Source: Streptomyces sp. CB02009 (GTDB lineage: Bacteria > Actinomycetota > Actinomycetes > Streptomycetales > Streptomycetaceae). From it: 64,000 bases of DNA. Location: contig NZ_LIVV01000003.1 in assembly GCF_001905825.1 (NCBI RefSeq), positions 166,901 through 230,900 on the forward strand, given 5' to 3'. The notes beneath the pieces were generated by a model, which searched no databases, was not told the DNA's origin, and saw only the letters and a list, made by a program, of their open reading frames with translations. Below are positions 42,080 to 50,553 of the stretch, piece by piece (the stretch's first letter is position 1; each line of letters opens with the position of its first letter). The translations under genes and the position numbers were made by a program.

Positions 42080-43123
42080 TCAGTCCTGCTTCTTCCTGCG
42101 GGTGCCGAAGACGATCTCGTCCCAGCTCGGCACCGCCGCGCGGCGGCCCGGGCGGACGCCGTCCGCCTCGGCCTGCCGGTCGGTGGTGCCGGTGAGCCGG
42201 TCCCGGTGGCCCGAGACCGCGCGGGGCATCAGGACGTCGGCGTACGCGGAACCGGCGCCCGCCGAAGCGGCGGGGGCCGGCGGCTCCTCCGCCTCGGCCT
42301 CTTCCAGGGGCTCCGACGAGTCCGGCTGCTCGGGTACGACCATGTCGCCACGGAAGCTCGGCACGGCCTCCAGGAGGCTCGTGAGCGAGTCCCGCTCGTC
42401 CTCCGCCTCGGCGGACGCGGACGCCCGCTCCAGCTGACGGTCGGACCGGTCGATCTGGCGGTCCAGGGCGCGGTCGAGCGGCCTGTCCCGGGGCAGTCGG
42501 GCGATCCGCGGCACGAACGGGAAGCTCGGCTCCGGCGCCGCGGCGATCGTGTCGTCCGTCTCGCCGATCAGGGCGCGGGCCTCGTCGTCCACGGCCTGGA
42601 CGAGCCGCCTGGGCGGGTCGTACGTCCAACTGGCCGTGTGGACCTCGCCGGCGACCCGGTAGACGAGCAGCACCTCCCAGGTGCCGTCGTCCCGGCGCCA
42701 GGAGTCCCACTGCACGGTGTCCTTCTCGGCGCCGCGCAGCAGCAGCCGCTCCTGCACCGCCTCGCCGAGCTGGGGGCCGCTGTTCTCGCCCGGCCTGCGG
42801 ACCGGGGTCTTGCGGGCCCGCTCCGCCATGAAGGCGCGCTCGGCGAGCACGGGGCCCTCGAAGCGGCGCACGCGGTCGACGGGGATCCCGGCCATCTGGG
42901 CGACCTCCTCCGCGGAGGCACCGGCTCGTATCCGTGCCTGGATGTCGCGGGGGCGGAGGTGGCTCTCCACCTCGATCTCGATCTGGCCGAGGCGCGCACG
43001 GTCGTTGCGCACGGCGGCGCGAAGCCGCTCGTCGATCGGAAGTGTGTACTCCGTGCTGTCAGCAGCCTTCAGCACCAGTCGTGTGCCGTCGTTGGAGACG
43101 GCCACGACACGCAGTTCGGGCAT
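42080..43123 (-). CDS. sepH: Cell division protein SepH (DUF3071)
   Basis: A 347-residue protein beginning MPELRVVAVSND, with the conserved N-terminal DUF3071 region: SHLRPRDIQARIRAGASAEEVAQM, an HTH-like segment GIPVDRVRRFEGPVLAERAFMAE, and the WRRDDGTWEVLLVYR strand pair. The C-terminal half is disordered and acidic, ending in lysines (GTRRKKQD). SepH is known to bind FtsZ and promote its assembly at sporulation septa in Streptomyces. The start at 43123 follows GGGAGG on the minus strand. Its gene neighbourhood (hemH, IMPase, cutRS to the right) is the usual core order. Confidence 0.93.
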   Translation of the reverse strand: MPELRVVAVSNDGTRLVLKAADSTEYTLPIDERLRAAVRNDRARLGQIEIEVESHLRPRDIQARIRAGASAEEVAQMAGIPVDRVRRFEGPVLAERAFMAERARKTPVRRPGENSGPQLGEAVQERLLLRGAEKDTVQWDSWRRDDGTWEVLLVYRVAGEVHTASWTYDPPRRLVQAVDDEARALIGETDDTIAAAPEPSFPFVPRIARLPRDRPLDRALDRQIDRSDRQLERASASAEAEDERDSLTSLLEAVPSFRGDMVVPEQPDSSEPLEEAEAEEPPAPAASAGAGSAYADVLMPRAVSGHRDRLTGTTDRQAEADGVRPGRRAAVPSWDEIVFGTRRKKQD

Positions 43124-43587
43124 GGGGACCTCCCGGGTGGTGCCTGCCGACGTCACGTGCGTCGCTGCTTCCGCTAGTCGAGTGTGGCCTGCCCGGGTGC
43201 AGCCTGCCACTACCTTGCCGAGTTGCCCGGCGTGTCGGGCGTGGACCCTGGGGCGCCGTTATGACACGGTGACCTGTTGGCTACCCGGAGTGACAGGCGG
43301 TCACTCTGTGCAGTCGGTTCCCGTGCGATGCCGCCGCGCCGCCGGTCGAGCGCCGTGTCCGGCCCCCTCCCCTTGATCCCGGGCACCCGTGAAGGCGTCC
43401 GGACCCAGGGTTCGTCAATGTACTCCATTCGGGCCACCTGGGTGGACCGGCGCGCCGCCCAACTTTGCGGGCGGTACGGGAGTTGAGTGTCCGCGATCTT
43501 CCCCCTTACGTGTCGCTCTTCACAGAAAGAGCAGAAATGGAACTATTCCCTTCGCCCATTTGTCCCTTCTGGGTGCAAGGCGAACGG
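43124..43587. promoter_or_regulatory. Divergent intergenic region between sepH and a membrane-anchored protein gene
   Basis: This 464-bp gap contains no convincing gene. Its right part (about 43410-43580) is AT-richer than the surroundings and probably holds the rightward promoter; the left part holds the sepH promoter. No long repeats or hairpins were seen. Confidence 0.4.
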
Positions 43588-44523
43588 ATGAGCCACCAGG
43601 GGCTGGATCAGGGGTTGGAGATGCGTCACAGGCCGGACACCGACACGGACGAGCGGGAGGAGACGGACGGCGGAAGGAGAAGGATCGACCTGAGCGTGGC
43701 CCAGGTCTCGGGCAGCGCCCTGGCCGCGGTCATCGCCGCCAAACTCGCCTCCACCCTCGGCGTGTACGGCACGATCCTCGGCGCCGGTGTGATCAGTGTC
43801 ATCGCCACCTGCGGCGGTCCGCTCTTCCAGCACCTCTTCCGGCGCACCGGCGAGCAGGTCCGCGACGCGACGGTCGCCGCCAAGCCGAAGGCCCGTCAGG
43901 TACCGCTCGTCCCGGTGCCGGGGGATGACCACACCCTGATGCTGGGCACGGTCCGGGCACCCGCCCCGTACGCCGACGAGCCCGACGGGGAGTTCGGCGC
44001 GGCGACCACCCACGGCACCCGGGTCCGCGGCTGGAAGCGCCCGGCGATCGCCGCCGCGCTCGTCTTCGGCGTCACCATGGGCGGCATCACCGCCTACGAA
44101 CTCGTCTCGGGGCAGGACTTCAGCGGCAAGCAGGGCACCACCACGTTCGGGTCCGTCGTCAGCGGCGGTGGCGGTACGGACCGGGAGGCGCCGCCCGCCG
44201 GGGACGAGGTCCCCTCGACCGCGCCCTCCGGACCCACCGACGGCACCAGGCGGCCCGGCGACGGCGCCGGCAGCCCCTCGACCGGCGCCACCCCGACCCC
44301 CGGCGACCAGGGCGGCGGGCAGGGCACGGCCACTCCCTCGCCCGAGCCGACGCCCTCCGGGTCGACCGGCGGCGAGCCGACGCCCACCCCGACGCCGACG
44401 GCTCCGACGACGGAACCGACCGTCCCGACCGAGGAGCCGACCACCGGGACGGCCACGCCGGGGACCCCGTCGGCCCCGACCCCGGCGGGAGCCGGGGACG
44501 GAGCCGTCACGGGAGCCGAGTGA
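43588..44523 (+). CDS. Membrane-anchored Pro/Thr-rich protein, unknown function
   Basis: About 311 residues. An N-terminal charged stretch (RPDTDTDEREE) is followed by a Gly/Ala-rich hydrophobic region with the pattern SGSALAAVIAAKLASTLGVYG and IGAGVISVIATCGGPLFQHLF-like spans, then a cytosolic segment, a second span (AIAAALVFGVTMGGITAYELV) and about 130 residues rich in Pro, Thr, Gly and Ser that should lie outside the membrane. The start is uncertain: ATG 43588 has AAGG 7 bases upstream; ATG 43537 and ATG 43621 are also in frame. Streptomyces has many such proteins of unknown role. It is convergent with the oxidase gene. Confidence 0.65.
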   Translation: MSHQGLDQGLEMRHRPDTDTDEREETDGGRRRIDLSVAQVSGSALAAVIAAKLASTLGVYGTILGAGVISVIATCGGPLFQHLFRRTGEQVRDATVAAKPKARQVPLVPVPGDDHTLMLGTVRAPAPYADEPDGEFGAATTHGTRVRGWKRPAIAAALVFGVTMGGITAYELVSGQDFSGKQGTTTFGSVVSGGGGTDREAPPAGDEVPSTAPSGPTDGTRRPGDGAGSPSTGATPTPGDQGGGQGTATPSPEPTPSGSTGGEPTPTPTPTAPTTEPTVPTEEPTTGTATPGTPSAPTPAGAGDGAVTGAE

Positions 44524-44526
44524 CCG

Positions 44527-45867
44527 TCAGTCGCCCAGGACCCGGCGCAGGTAGTCGTTGGCGAAGAGCCGGTCCGGGTCGAGCCGGTCACGCAGCGCCG
44601 TGAACTCGGCGAAGCGCGGGTAGACCCCGGAGAAGTAGGCGGCGTCACGGGTGTGCACCTTGCCCCAGTGGGGGCGGCCCCCGTGCGCCGTCATGATGCG
44701 CTCCACCGCCGTGAAGTACGCGCGGTGGGGCGTCCCCTTGTAGAGGTGGACGGCGATGTACGCCGTCTCCCGGCCCGAGGCGGTGGACAGCGCGATGTCG
44801 TCGGCCGGGGCCGTCCGTACCTCCACAGGGAAGCTCACCTTGAGCGGCGAGCGCTCGACCATCGCCTTGAGCTCGCGCAGCGCGGCCACCGCCGCCTCTC
44901 GCGGAAGCGCGTACTCCATCTCCAGGAAGCGCACCCGGCGCGGCGAGGTGAAGACCTTGTACGGGATGTCGGTGTACGTACGGGCCGACAGCGCCCGGCT
45001 GGAGAGCTTGGCGATCGAGGGGATGACCGGCGGCACCGCCCGGCCCAGCGAGCACGCCACCTGGAAGAGCCCGTTGGAGAGCAGCTCGTCCTCCACCCAG
45101 CCGCTGACCCGGCCGGGAGGAGCGGCGGGGCCCGCGCTGCGGTTGTTGCGCTTGGTGTTGCAGTTGTCCGTGTGGGGGAACCAGTAGAACTCGAAGTGCT
45201 CGTTCTCCGCGTGCAGCGCGTCGAACTCCGAGGTGACCCGGTCGAAGGTCATCGGCTCCTCGCGCGCGGTGAGCAGGAAGACCGGCTCGACCGCGAAGGT
45301 GATCGCCGTGACCACGCCGAGGGCGCCGAGTCCGATCCGGGCGGCGGCGAAGACCTCCGGGTTCTCCTTCTCCGAACAGGTGAGCAGTTCGCCCGCGGCG
45401 GTCACCAGCTCCAGCTCGCGGATCTGCGCGGCGATCGAGGCGGAGTCGCGGCCCGTGCCGTGCGTCCCGGTGGAGGTGGCGCCGGCGACGGTCTGCTCCA
45501 TGATGTCGCCCATGTTCGTGAGCGACAGGCCCTCGCGGGCCAGCGCCACGTTGAGCCGCTTGAGCGGGGTGCCCGACTCGACCGTCACGGTCATCGACTC
45601 GCGGTCGATCCGCCGGATCCCGGTCAGCAGACCCGGCCGGATGAGGACGCCGTCGGTGGCCGCGATCGAGGTGAAGGAGTGGCCGGTGCCGACCGTCTTC
45701 ACCCGCAGCCCGTCCTCGGCCGCCCGGCGCACCGCCTCGGCGAGCTCCTCGGCCGAGGCCGGGCTCACCTCCCGCACGGGGCGGGAGGTGACGTTCCCCG
45801 CCCAGTTACGCCACGGGTTGTCCGCCGTCCTGACGCTGCCCGACCCCGCTGTTGTCGTCCCGCTCAC
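44527..45867 (-). CDS. D-arabinono-1,4-lactone / L-gulonolactone oxidase family flavoprotein
   Basis: A 446-residue VAO-type FAD enzyme. The N-terminal FAD-binding domain has VKTVGTGHSFTSIAATDG (the His is a possible covalent FAD site) and TGTHGTGRD. The C-terminal ALO domain ends with the family HWxK motif in RPHWGKVHTRD and LFANDYLRRVLGD. It is expected to oxidise an aldonolactone or sugar alcohol with O2. Start is GTG 45867 with GGGAGGGG upstream; this lies inside the 3' end of the MFS gene (62-bp overlap), so the two are translationally coupled. Confidence 0.87.
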   Translation of the reverse strand: MSGTTTAGSGSVRTADNPWRNWAGNVTSRPVREVSPASAEELAEAVRRAAEDGLRVKTVGTGHSFTSIAATDGVLIRPGLLTGIRRIDRESMTVTVESGTPLKRLNVALAREGLSLTNMGDIMEQTVAGATSTGTHGTGRDSASIAAQIRELELVTAAGELLTCSEKENPEVFAAARIGLGALGVVTAITFAVEPVFLLTAREEPMTFDRVTSEFDALHAENEHFEFYWFPHTDNCNTKRNNRSAGPAAPPGRVSGWVEDELLSNGLFQVACSLGRAVPPVIPSIAKLSSRALSARTYTDIPYKVFTSPRRVRFLEMEYALPREAAVAALRELKAMVERSPLKVSFPVEVRTAPADDIALSTASGRETAYIAVHLYKGTPHRAYFTAVERIMTAHGGRPHWGKVHTRDAAYFSGVYPRFAEFTALRDRLDPDRLFANDYLRRVLGD

Positions 45868-47122
45868 GCTGCCCCTCCCGGTTAGGCGCCGGCCTGCGCA
45901 GCCGGCGGTGTCCGAGGAGACCCACCGCGACCGCGAGCGCGCCCGAGACGACGGGCACCACGTACCCCGCCTCGGCCCCCGACGCGTCGACCACCCAGCC
46001 GGCGGCCGAGGAGCCGAGCGCCACACCGATCGCGAGGCCAGTACCCGTCCAGGTCATGCCCTCGGTCAGCTTGGTGCGCGGTACGTGCGCTTCGACGAGG
46101 GCCATGGTGGTCACCATCGTCGGTGCGATGGACAGGCCCGCGACAAAGAGCGCCACGGCCAGCAACGGCAAGTTCCCGGCCAGTAGGAGGGGGATCATAC
46201 TCACGGCCATCGCGCAGATGCCCAGGAGCCAGCGCCGTGACGGGTCGCTCTTGAGGTGGAGCAGGCCGAAGACGGCGCCGGCCAGGCCGGAACCCAGCGC
46301 GTAGACGGCCAGGACGAGACTGGCGGCGGCCTTGTGGCCCTGCTCCTCGGCGAAGGCCACGGTCACCACGTCGACCGAGCCGAAGATGGCACCGGTGGCG
46401 ACGAAGGCGAGGGCCAGCACCTGGAGGCCGGGGGAGCGGAGCGCGGAGCCGGTCTTGCCGCCCTGGTGGGGGTGCGGGACCGGCTCGGTGGCGCGCTGCG
46501 AGGTCAGCCAGAAGACGCCGATGGTGAGGAACACTCCGGCGAACAGCGGACCGGCCTCGGGGAACCAGGTCGTCGACAGGCCGATCGAGAGGATCGGCCC
46601 GAAGATGAAGCACACCTCGTCGACGATCGACTCCCAGGAGTACGCCGTGTGCAGGCGCCGCTCGTCGCCCCGGTAGATCTCCGCCCAGCGGGCCCGGGTC
46701 ATCGCGCCGACGCTCGGCACGCAGCCGATGACGGCCGTGAACACGAAGAGCGTCCAGTCGGGGGCCTGCTGCTGCACGCAGAGGAGGAGGCCTGCGGCGG
46801 CGACCAGCGAGACCAGGGTCACCGGACGGAGCACCCGGCGCTGACCGTGCCGGTCGACGAGCCGGGAGACCAGCGGGCCGAGGACGGCGGCGGACATCGC
46901 GAGCGCCGCCGAGAGGGCGCCGGCGAGCCCGTACCGGCCGGTGACCTGCGAGATCATGGTCACGATGCCGATGCCCATCATGGACAGCGGCATCCTGCCG
47001 AGGAAGCCGGCGACGGAGAACGACGCGGTGCCGGGCGCCTTGAAGAGCGCGCGGTAGGGACTGGCCAAGAGGTTCTCCGGATCTCCGTGCTTCGGAGCTG
47101 GCTCCGCACGACGACTCAACAC
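45806..47122 (-). CDS. MFS transporter
   Basis: A 438-residue 12-span major facilitator. RLVDRHGQRRVLRP is the loop 2-3 motif, and span-like segments such as ALSAALAMSAAVLGPLVS and VALFVAGLSIAPTMVTTMALVE are evident. It resembles the sugar/drug efflux group of actinobacterial MFS proteins. The start codon is GTG 47122, with TATTAATTA about 8-15 bases upstream on the minus strand and no ribosome site, so the mRNA may be leaderless. It overlaps the downstream oxidase gene by 62 bp. The substrate is unknown. Confidence 0.82.
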   Translation of the reverse strand: MLSRRAEPAPKHGDPENLLASPYRALFKAPGTASFSVAGFLGRMPLSMMGIGIVTMISQVTGRYGLAGALSAALAMSAAVLGPLVSRLVDRHGQRRVLRPVTLVSLVAAAGLLLCVQQQAPDWTLFVFTAVIGCVPSVGAMTRARWAEIYRGDERRLHTAYSWESIVDEVCFIFGPILSIGLSTTWFPEAGPLFAGVFLTIGVFWLTSQRATEPVPHPHQGGKTGSALRSPGLQVLALAFVATGAIFGSVDVVTVAFAEEQGHKAAASLVLAVYALGSGLAGAVFGLLHLKSDPSRRWLLGICAMAVSMIPLLLAGNLPLLAVALFVAGLSIAPTMVTTMALVEAHVPRTKLTEGMTWTGTGLAIGVALGSSAAGWVVDASGAEAGYVVPVVSGALAVAVGLLGHRRLRRPAPNREGQRERDDNSGVGQRQDGGQPVA

Positions 47123-47155
47123 GTGTAATTAATAGCTAAAGCCTACGGTGTTGAA
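47123..47155 (-). promoter_or_regulatory. AT-rich promoter, possibly leaderless, for the MFS gene
   Basis: The sequence between CAACAC (47117-47122, also the start codon) and its inverted partner GTGTTG (47149-47154) is unusually AT-rich for the region (TGTAATTAATAGCTAAAG). On the minus strand TATTAA lies at -10 distance from the GTG. The CAACAC/GTGTTG pair could be a regulator site. Confidence 0.4.
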
Positions 47156-47279
47156 GTCGATGGGTCATCCCCCTTTTTCGGCCGGGCCCGGGACGGGCCC
47201 TCCAGGTGAGCCCGCCGGTCGGACGCCGTCGGACGGGCCGCGCCGTGCCCCGCCGCGGGCGGGTGGGAGGATCGGTGCC

Positions 47280-48407
47280 ATGTCCGATCAGCACGATCCC
47301 GCCCCGTACGACGCCCTGCTGCTGCTCTCGTTCGGCGGCCCCGAGGGCCCGGACGACGTGGTCCCGTTCCTGGAGAACGTGACGCGCGGCCGAGGCATCC
47401 CGAAGGAACGGCTCAAGGAAGTGGGGCAGCACTACTTCCTCTTCGGCGGCGTCTCCCCGATCAACGACCAGAACCGCGCGCTCCTCGACGCGCTGCGGAC
47501 GGACTTCGCCGACGCCGGCCTCGACCTTCCCGTCCACTGGGGAAACCGGAACTGGGCCCCGTACCTCACCGACACCCTCCGCGAGATGATCACCGACGGC
47601 CGACGCCATATCGCCGTCCTCACGACCAGCGCGTACGCCTCCTACTCCGGCTGCCGCCAGTACCGCGAGAACCTCGCCGACGCGCTCGCCACCCTCGAGG
47701 CGGAGGGGCTCCCGCTGCCCCGGGTCGACAAGCTCCGGCACTACTTCAACCACCCCGGCTTCGTCGAGCCCATGGTCGAGGGCGTCCTCGCCTCCCTCGC
47801 CGAACTCGACCCGTCCGTCCGCGCCGGCGCCCACCTCGCCTTCACCACCCACTCCATCCCCGACTCCGCCGCCGACTCCTCGGGACCGGTCACGGAGCAC
47901 GGCGACGGCGGCGCCTACGTCCGCCAGCACCTCGACGTCGCCCGGCTGATCGCCGACGCCGTCCGCGAGCGCACCGGGGACGACCACCCCTGGGAGCTCG
48001 TCTACCAGTCCCGCAGCGGAGCCCCCCACATCCCGTGGCTCGAACCCGACATCTGCGACCACTTGGAGGCGCTGCACGGCGCCGGGGCGCCCGCGGCCGT
48101 CATGGTCCCCATCGGCTTCGTCTCCGACCACATGGAGGTCCTCTACGACCTCGACACCGAGGCCACGGCCAAGGCCGCCGAACTCGGCCTGCCCGTCCGG
48201 CGCTCGGCCACCGTCGGCGCCGACCCGCGCTTCGCCGCCGCCGTCCGCGAGCTCCTCCTGGAGCGGGCCGCGCACGAGCGGGGGACCCGCGCCGAGCGGT
48301 GCGCGCTGGGCGCCCTCGGCCCCTCCCACGACCTGTGCCCGATCGGCTGCTGCCCGGCCAGGGCGGAGCGCCCGGCGGCGGCCGGCGCCGACAGCCCGTA
48401 CGCGTGA
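47280..48407 (+). CDS. hemH: Coproporphyrin III ferrochelatase
   Basis: A 375-residue ferrochelatase that inserts Fe2+ into coproporphyrin III in the actinobacterial coproporphyrin-dependent haem pathway (also called cpfC). Landmarks: LLLSFGGPEGPDDVVPFLENVTRGR at the start, VHWGNRNWAPYL, TSAYASYSGCRQYREN, TTHSIP (catalytic His region), QSRSGAP..PWLEPDI and VPIGFVSDHMEVLYDLD. A Cys-rich C-terminus (RCALG...LCPIGCCP) fits the 2Fe-2S cluster of actinobacterial enzymes. ATG 47280 is chosen to give MSDQHD. Its stop region holds the GAGGAA ribosome site of the next gene. Confidence 0.95.
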   Translation: MSDQHDPAPYDALLLLSFGGPEGPDDVVPFLENVTRGRGIPKERLKEVGQHYFLFGGVSPINDQNRALLDALRTDFADAGLDLPVHWGNRNWAPYLTDTLREMITDGRRHIAVLTTSAYASYSGCRQYRENLADALATLEAEGLPLPRVDKLRHYFNHPGFVEPMVEGVLASLAELDPSVRAGAHLAFTTHSIPDSAADSSGPVTEHGDGGAYVRQHLDVARLIADAVRERTGDDHPWELVYQSRSGAPHIPWLEPDICDHLEALHGAGAPAAVMVPIGFVSDHMEVLYDLDTEATAKAAELGLPVRRSATVGADPRFAAAVRELLLERAAHERGTRAERCALGALGPSHDLCPIGCCPARAERPAAAGADSPYA

Positions 48408-48415
48408 GGAACCCC

Positions 48416-49273
48416 GTGACCGAGATGGCCGACGACGTGACCGAAGGGACCGACGTGACCGACCCGCTGCTCACCGAACTGCTCGACCTCGCCCTGGAGG
48501 CCGCACGGCGGGCCGGAGCGCTGCTGCGCGACGGCAGGCCGGACGACCTGGCCGTGGCCAAGACCAAGTCGAGCCCCATCGACGTCGTCACCGAGATGGA
48601 CATCGCCGCCGAGAAGCTGATCACCGGCTTCCTCGCCGACCACCGGCCGCAGGACGGGTTCCTGGGCGAGGAGGGCGCGTCGAGCCCCGGCACCAGCGGC
48701 GTCCGCTGGGTGATCGACCCGCTCGACGGCACCGTGAACTACCTCTACGGACTCCCCACCTGGGCGGTCTCGATCGCCGCCGAACGGGACGGCGAGACCG
48801 TGGTCGGCGTCGTCGAGGCCCCGATGCGCGGCGAGACCTACCGGGCGGTCCTCGGCGGGGGCGCCCACGCGGAGGGCGGGGCGTACCCGGACGAGCGGCG
48901 CCTCGCCGTCCGGCCCTCGCCCCCGCTCGACCAGGCGCTCCTCGGCACCGGCTTCGGATACGTCCAGGCCCGGCGGGCCCACCAGGCCGACGTCGCCCAG
49001 AGGGTGATCCCGCGCGTCCGCGACATCCGGCGCGGCGGCTCCGCGGCCATCGACCTCTGCGACGTCGCCGCCGGCCGCCTCGACGCCTACTACGAACGGG
49101 GCCTCAACCCCTGGGACCTCGCCGCGGGCGCCCTGATCGCCCGCGAGGCGGGCGCGCTGACCGGCGGCCGCCCCGGGGAGCCGGCGTCCGGAGAACTGGC
49201 CCTGGCGGCCCCTCCGGGCCTCTTCGAGCCCCTCCAGGAGATCCTGGAGGACCTGGGCGCCTGGCACGACTGA
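48416..49273 (+). CDS. Inositol monophosphatase-family phosphatase
   Basis: A 285-residue Mg-dependent phosphatase. Metal and substrate motifs are GEEGASS, WVIDPLDGTVNY, and NPWDLAAGALIAREAGA; the N-terminal segment KTKSSPIDVVTEMD is also typical. Members act on inositol, histidinol or fructose phosphates or on PAP; the exact one is not predictable here. It starts at GTG 48416, nine bases after the hemH stop, with GAGGAA in between. A hairpin follows directly. Confidence 0.9.
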   Translation: MTEMADDVTEGTDVTDPLLTELLDLALEAARRAGALLRDGRPDDLAVAKTKSSPIDVVTEMDIAAEKLITGFLADHRPQDGFLGEEGASSPGTSGVRWVIDPLDGTVNYLYGLPTWAVSIAAERDGETVVGVVEAPMRGETYRAVLGGGAHAEGGAYPDERRLAVRPSPPLDQALLGTGFGYVQARRAHQADVAQRVIPRVRDIRRGGSAAIDLCDVAAGRLDAYYERGLNPWDLAAGALIAREAGALTGGRPGEPASGELALAAPPGLFEPLQEILEDLGAWHD

Positions 49274-49280
49274 CGGACGC

Positions 49281-49320
49281 GCGAGGGCCCCGGTGCCGGG
49301 AACGGCGCCGGGGCCCTCGC
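49281..49320. terminator. Terminator hairpin after the IMPase gene
   Basis: Seventeen-bp arms (49281-49297 and 49304-49320, GCGAGGGCCCCGG...) with a single G-T pair and a 6-base loop, 7 bp after the IMPase stop and 24 bp beyond the end of the convergent small gene. Confidence 0.88.
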
Positions 49321-49344
49321 ACGTGTACGGGTCGAGCGGTCGGG

Positions 49345-49518
49345 TCAGACGGCCTGCGCGGCAACCTCCACGCCGTGCTCGGCGGCCAGCCGGTGCAGGT
49401 CCTCCAGCTCCGCCTGCTCCACCTCCGCCAGGTAGTCGTCGCCCGTCTCACGAGCCCGCGTGAGGTCCGTCTGCGTGGTCCTGATGCGGTGCAGCAGGCC
49501 TGCGGTGAAAGCGTCCAT
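49345..49518 (-). CDS. Small helical protein, unknown function
   Basis: A 57-residue protein, MDAFTAGLLHRIRT..., with an amphipathic, probably two-helix or coiled-coil pattern (TQTDLTRARETGDDYLAEVEQAELEDLHRLAAEHG, in parts). No signal or membrane span. ATG 49518 is preceded by GAGGGGG (minus strand) at about 7 bases. It lies between the IMPase gene and cutR, a place where streptomycetes often have a small conserved gene. Confidence 0.72.
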   Translation of the reverse strand: MDAFTAGLLHRIRTTQTDLTRARETGDDYLAEVEQAELEDLHRLAAEHGVEVAAQAV

Positions 49519-49894
49519 CGAGCGCCCCCTCGTCATGGGTCCGGTGGCACGGGGGTGTGCCGAGGGTGGGTGGATCACACACTGCGGCCTCTGGGGGACA
49601 GAGAGCGGTAGGTGGCGCGCCACATACAGGGCGTGATCACGGGGTGTGCAGTCGTCCTCCCCAACCCCTTCCTCAGAGAAACCTCAACTGGCCCGTGAAT
49701 CCGGTGAATTCTTCGATCAGGGCCCCGCGCCCCGCCCCGCGCCCCCGTTCTCCACCGGCCCTCCCGGGGCCCCGCACCGCCGTCTTACAGCCGGTTTACG
49801 CGCGTACGGGGCAGGATGGACACGCACAGTCAGTGCTCAGGTCTACAGCCGGTCCGCCTCCTGGACCACAGCTCGAACGGGAAGGATGTACGAC
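49519..49894. promoter_or_regulatory. Divergent region upstream of cutR
   Basis: This 376-bp gap has no further gene that I can support. It holds a direct repeat TACAGCCGGT at 49786-49795 and 49844-49853, spaced 58 bp, upstream of the GAAGG ribosome site of cutR. The repeat may be a regulator site, but this is only suggested by its position. Confidence 0.4.
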
Positions 49895-50548
49895 GTGCGC
49901 GTACTCGTCGTCGAGGACGAGCAGCTGCTCGCCGATGCGGTGGCCACCGGACTGCGCCGGGAGGCCATGGCCGTCGACGTCGTGTACGACGGCGCCGCGG
50001 CCCTGGAGCGCGTCGGGGTGAACGACTACGACGTCGTCGTCCTCGACCGCGACCTTCCCCTCGTCCACGGTGACGACGTCTGCCGCAAGATCGTGGAGCT
50101 GGGCATGCCCACCCGCGTCCTGATGCTTACCGCCTCCGGCGACGTCAGCGACCGGGTCGAGGGCCTGGAGCTCGGGGCGGACGACTACCTCCCCAAGCCC
50201 TTCGCCTTCACCGAGCTCACCGCGCGGGTGCGCGCGCTCGGCCGGCGGACCAGCGTGCCGCTGCCGCCCGTCCTGGAGCGCGCCGGCATCAAGCTCGACC
50301 CGAACCGCCGCGAGGTCTTCCGCGACGGCAAGGAGGTCCAGCTGGCGCCGAAGGAGTTCGCCGTCCTGGAGGTCCTCATGCGCAGCGAGGGCGCCGTCGT
50401 CTCGGCCGAGCAGCTCCTGGAGAAGGCCTGGGACGAGAACACCGACCCGTTCACCAACGTCGTCCGCGTCACCGTCATGACCCTGCGCCGCAAGCTCGGC
50501 GAACCGCCCGTCATCGTGACGGTCCCCGGCTCCGGGTACCGGATCTGA
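49895..50548 (+). CDS. cutR: Two-component response regulator CutR
   Basis: A 217-residue OmpR/PhoB-type regulator: receiver domain with phospho-acceptor Asp in VVVLDRDLPL (about residue 51), conserved Lys in YLPKPF, and a winged-helix DNA-binding domain ending GSGYRI. The N-terminus MRVLVVEDEQLLADAVATGL matches CutR of Streptomyces. Start is GTG 49895, nine bases after GAAGG; the in-frame ATG 49886 abuts that site. Paired with cutS five bases on. CutRS is known to affect secretion-stress responses and antibiotic production in Streptomyces. Confidence 0.93.
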   Translation: MRVLVVEDEQLLADAVATGLRREAMAVDVVYDGAAALERVGVNDYDVVVLDRDLPLVHGDDVCRKIVELGMPTRVLMLTASGDVSDRVEGLELGADDYLPKPFAFTELTARVRALGRRTSVPLPPVLERAGIKLDPNRREVFRDGKEVQLAPKEFAVLEVLMRSEGAVVSAEQLLEKAWDENTDPFTNVVRVTVMTLRRKLGEPPVIVTVPGSGYRI

Positions 50549-50553
50549 ACCCG

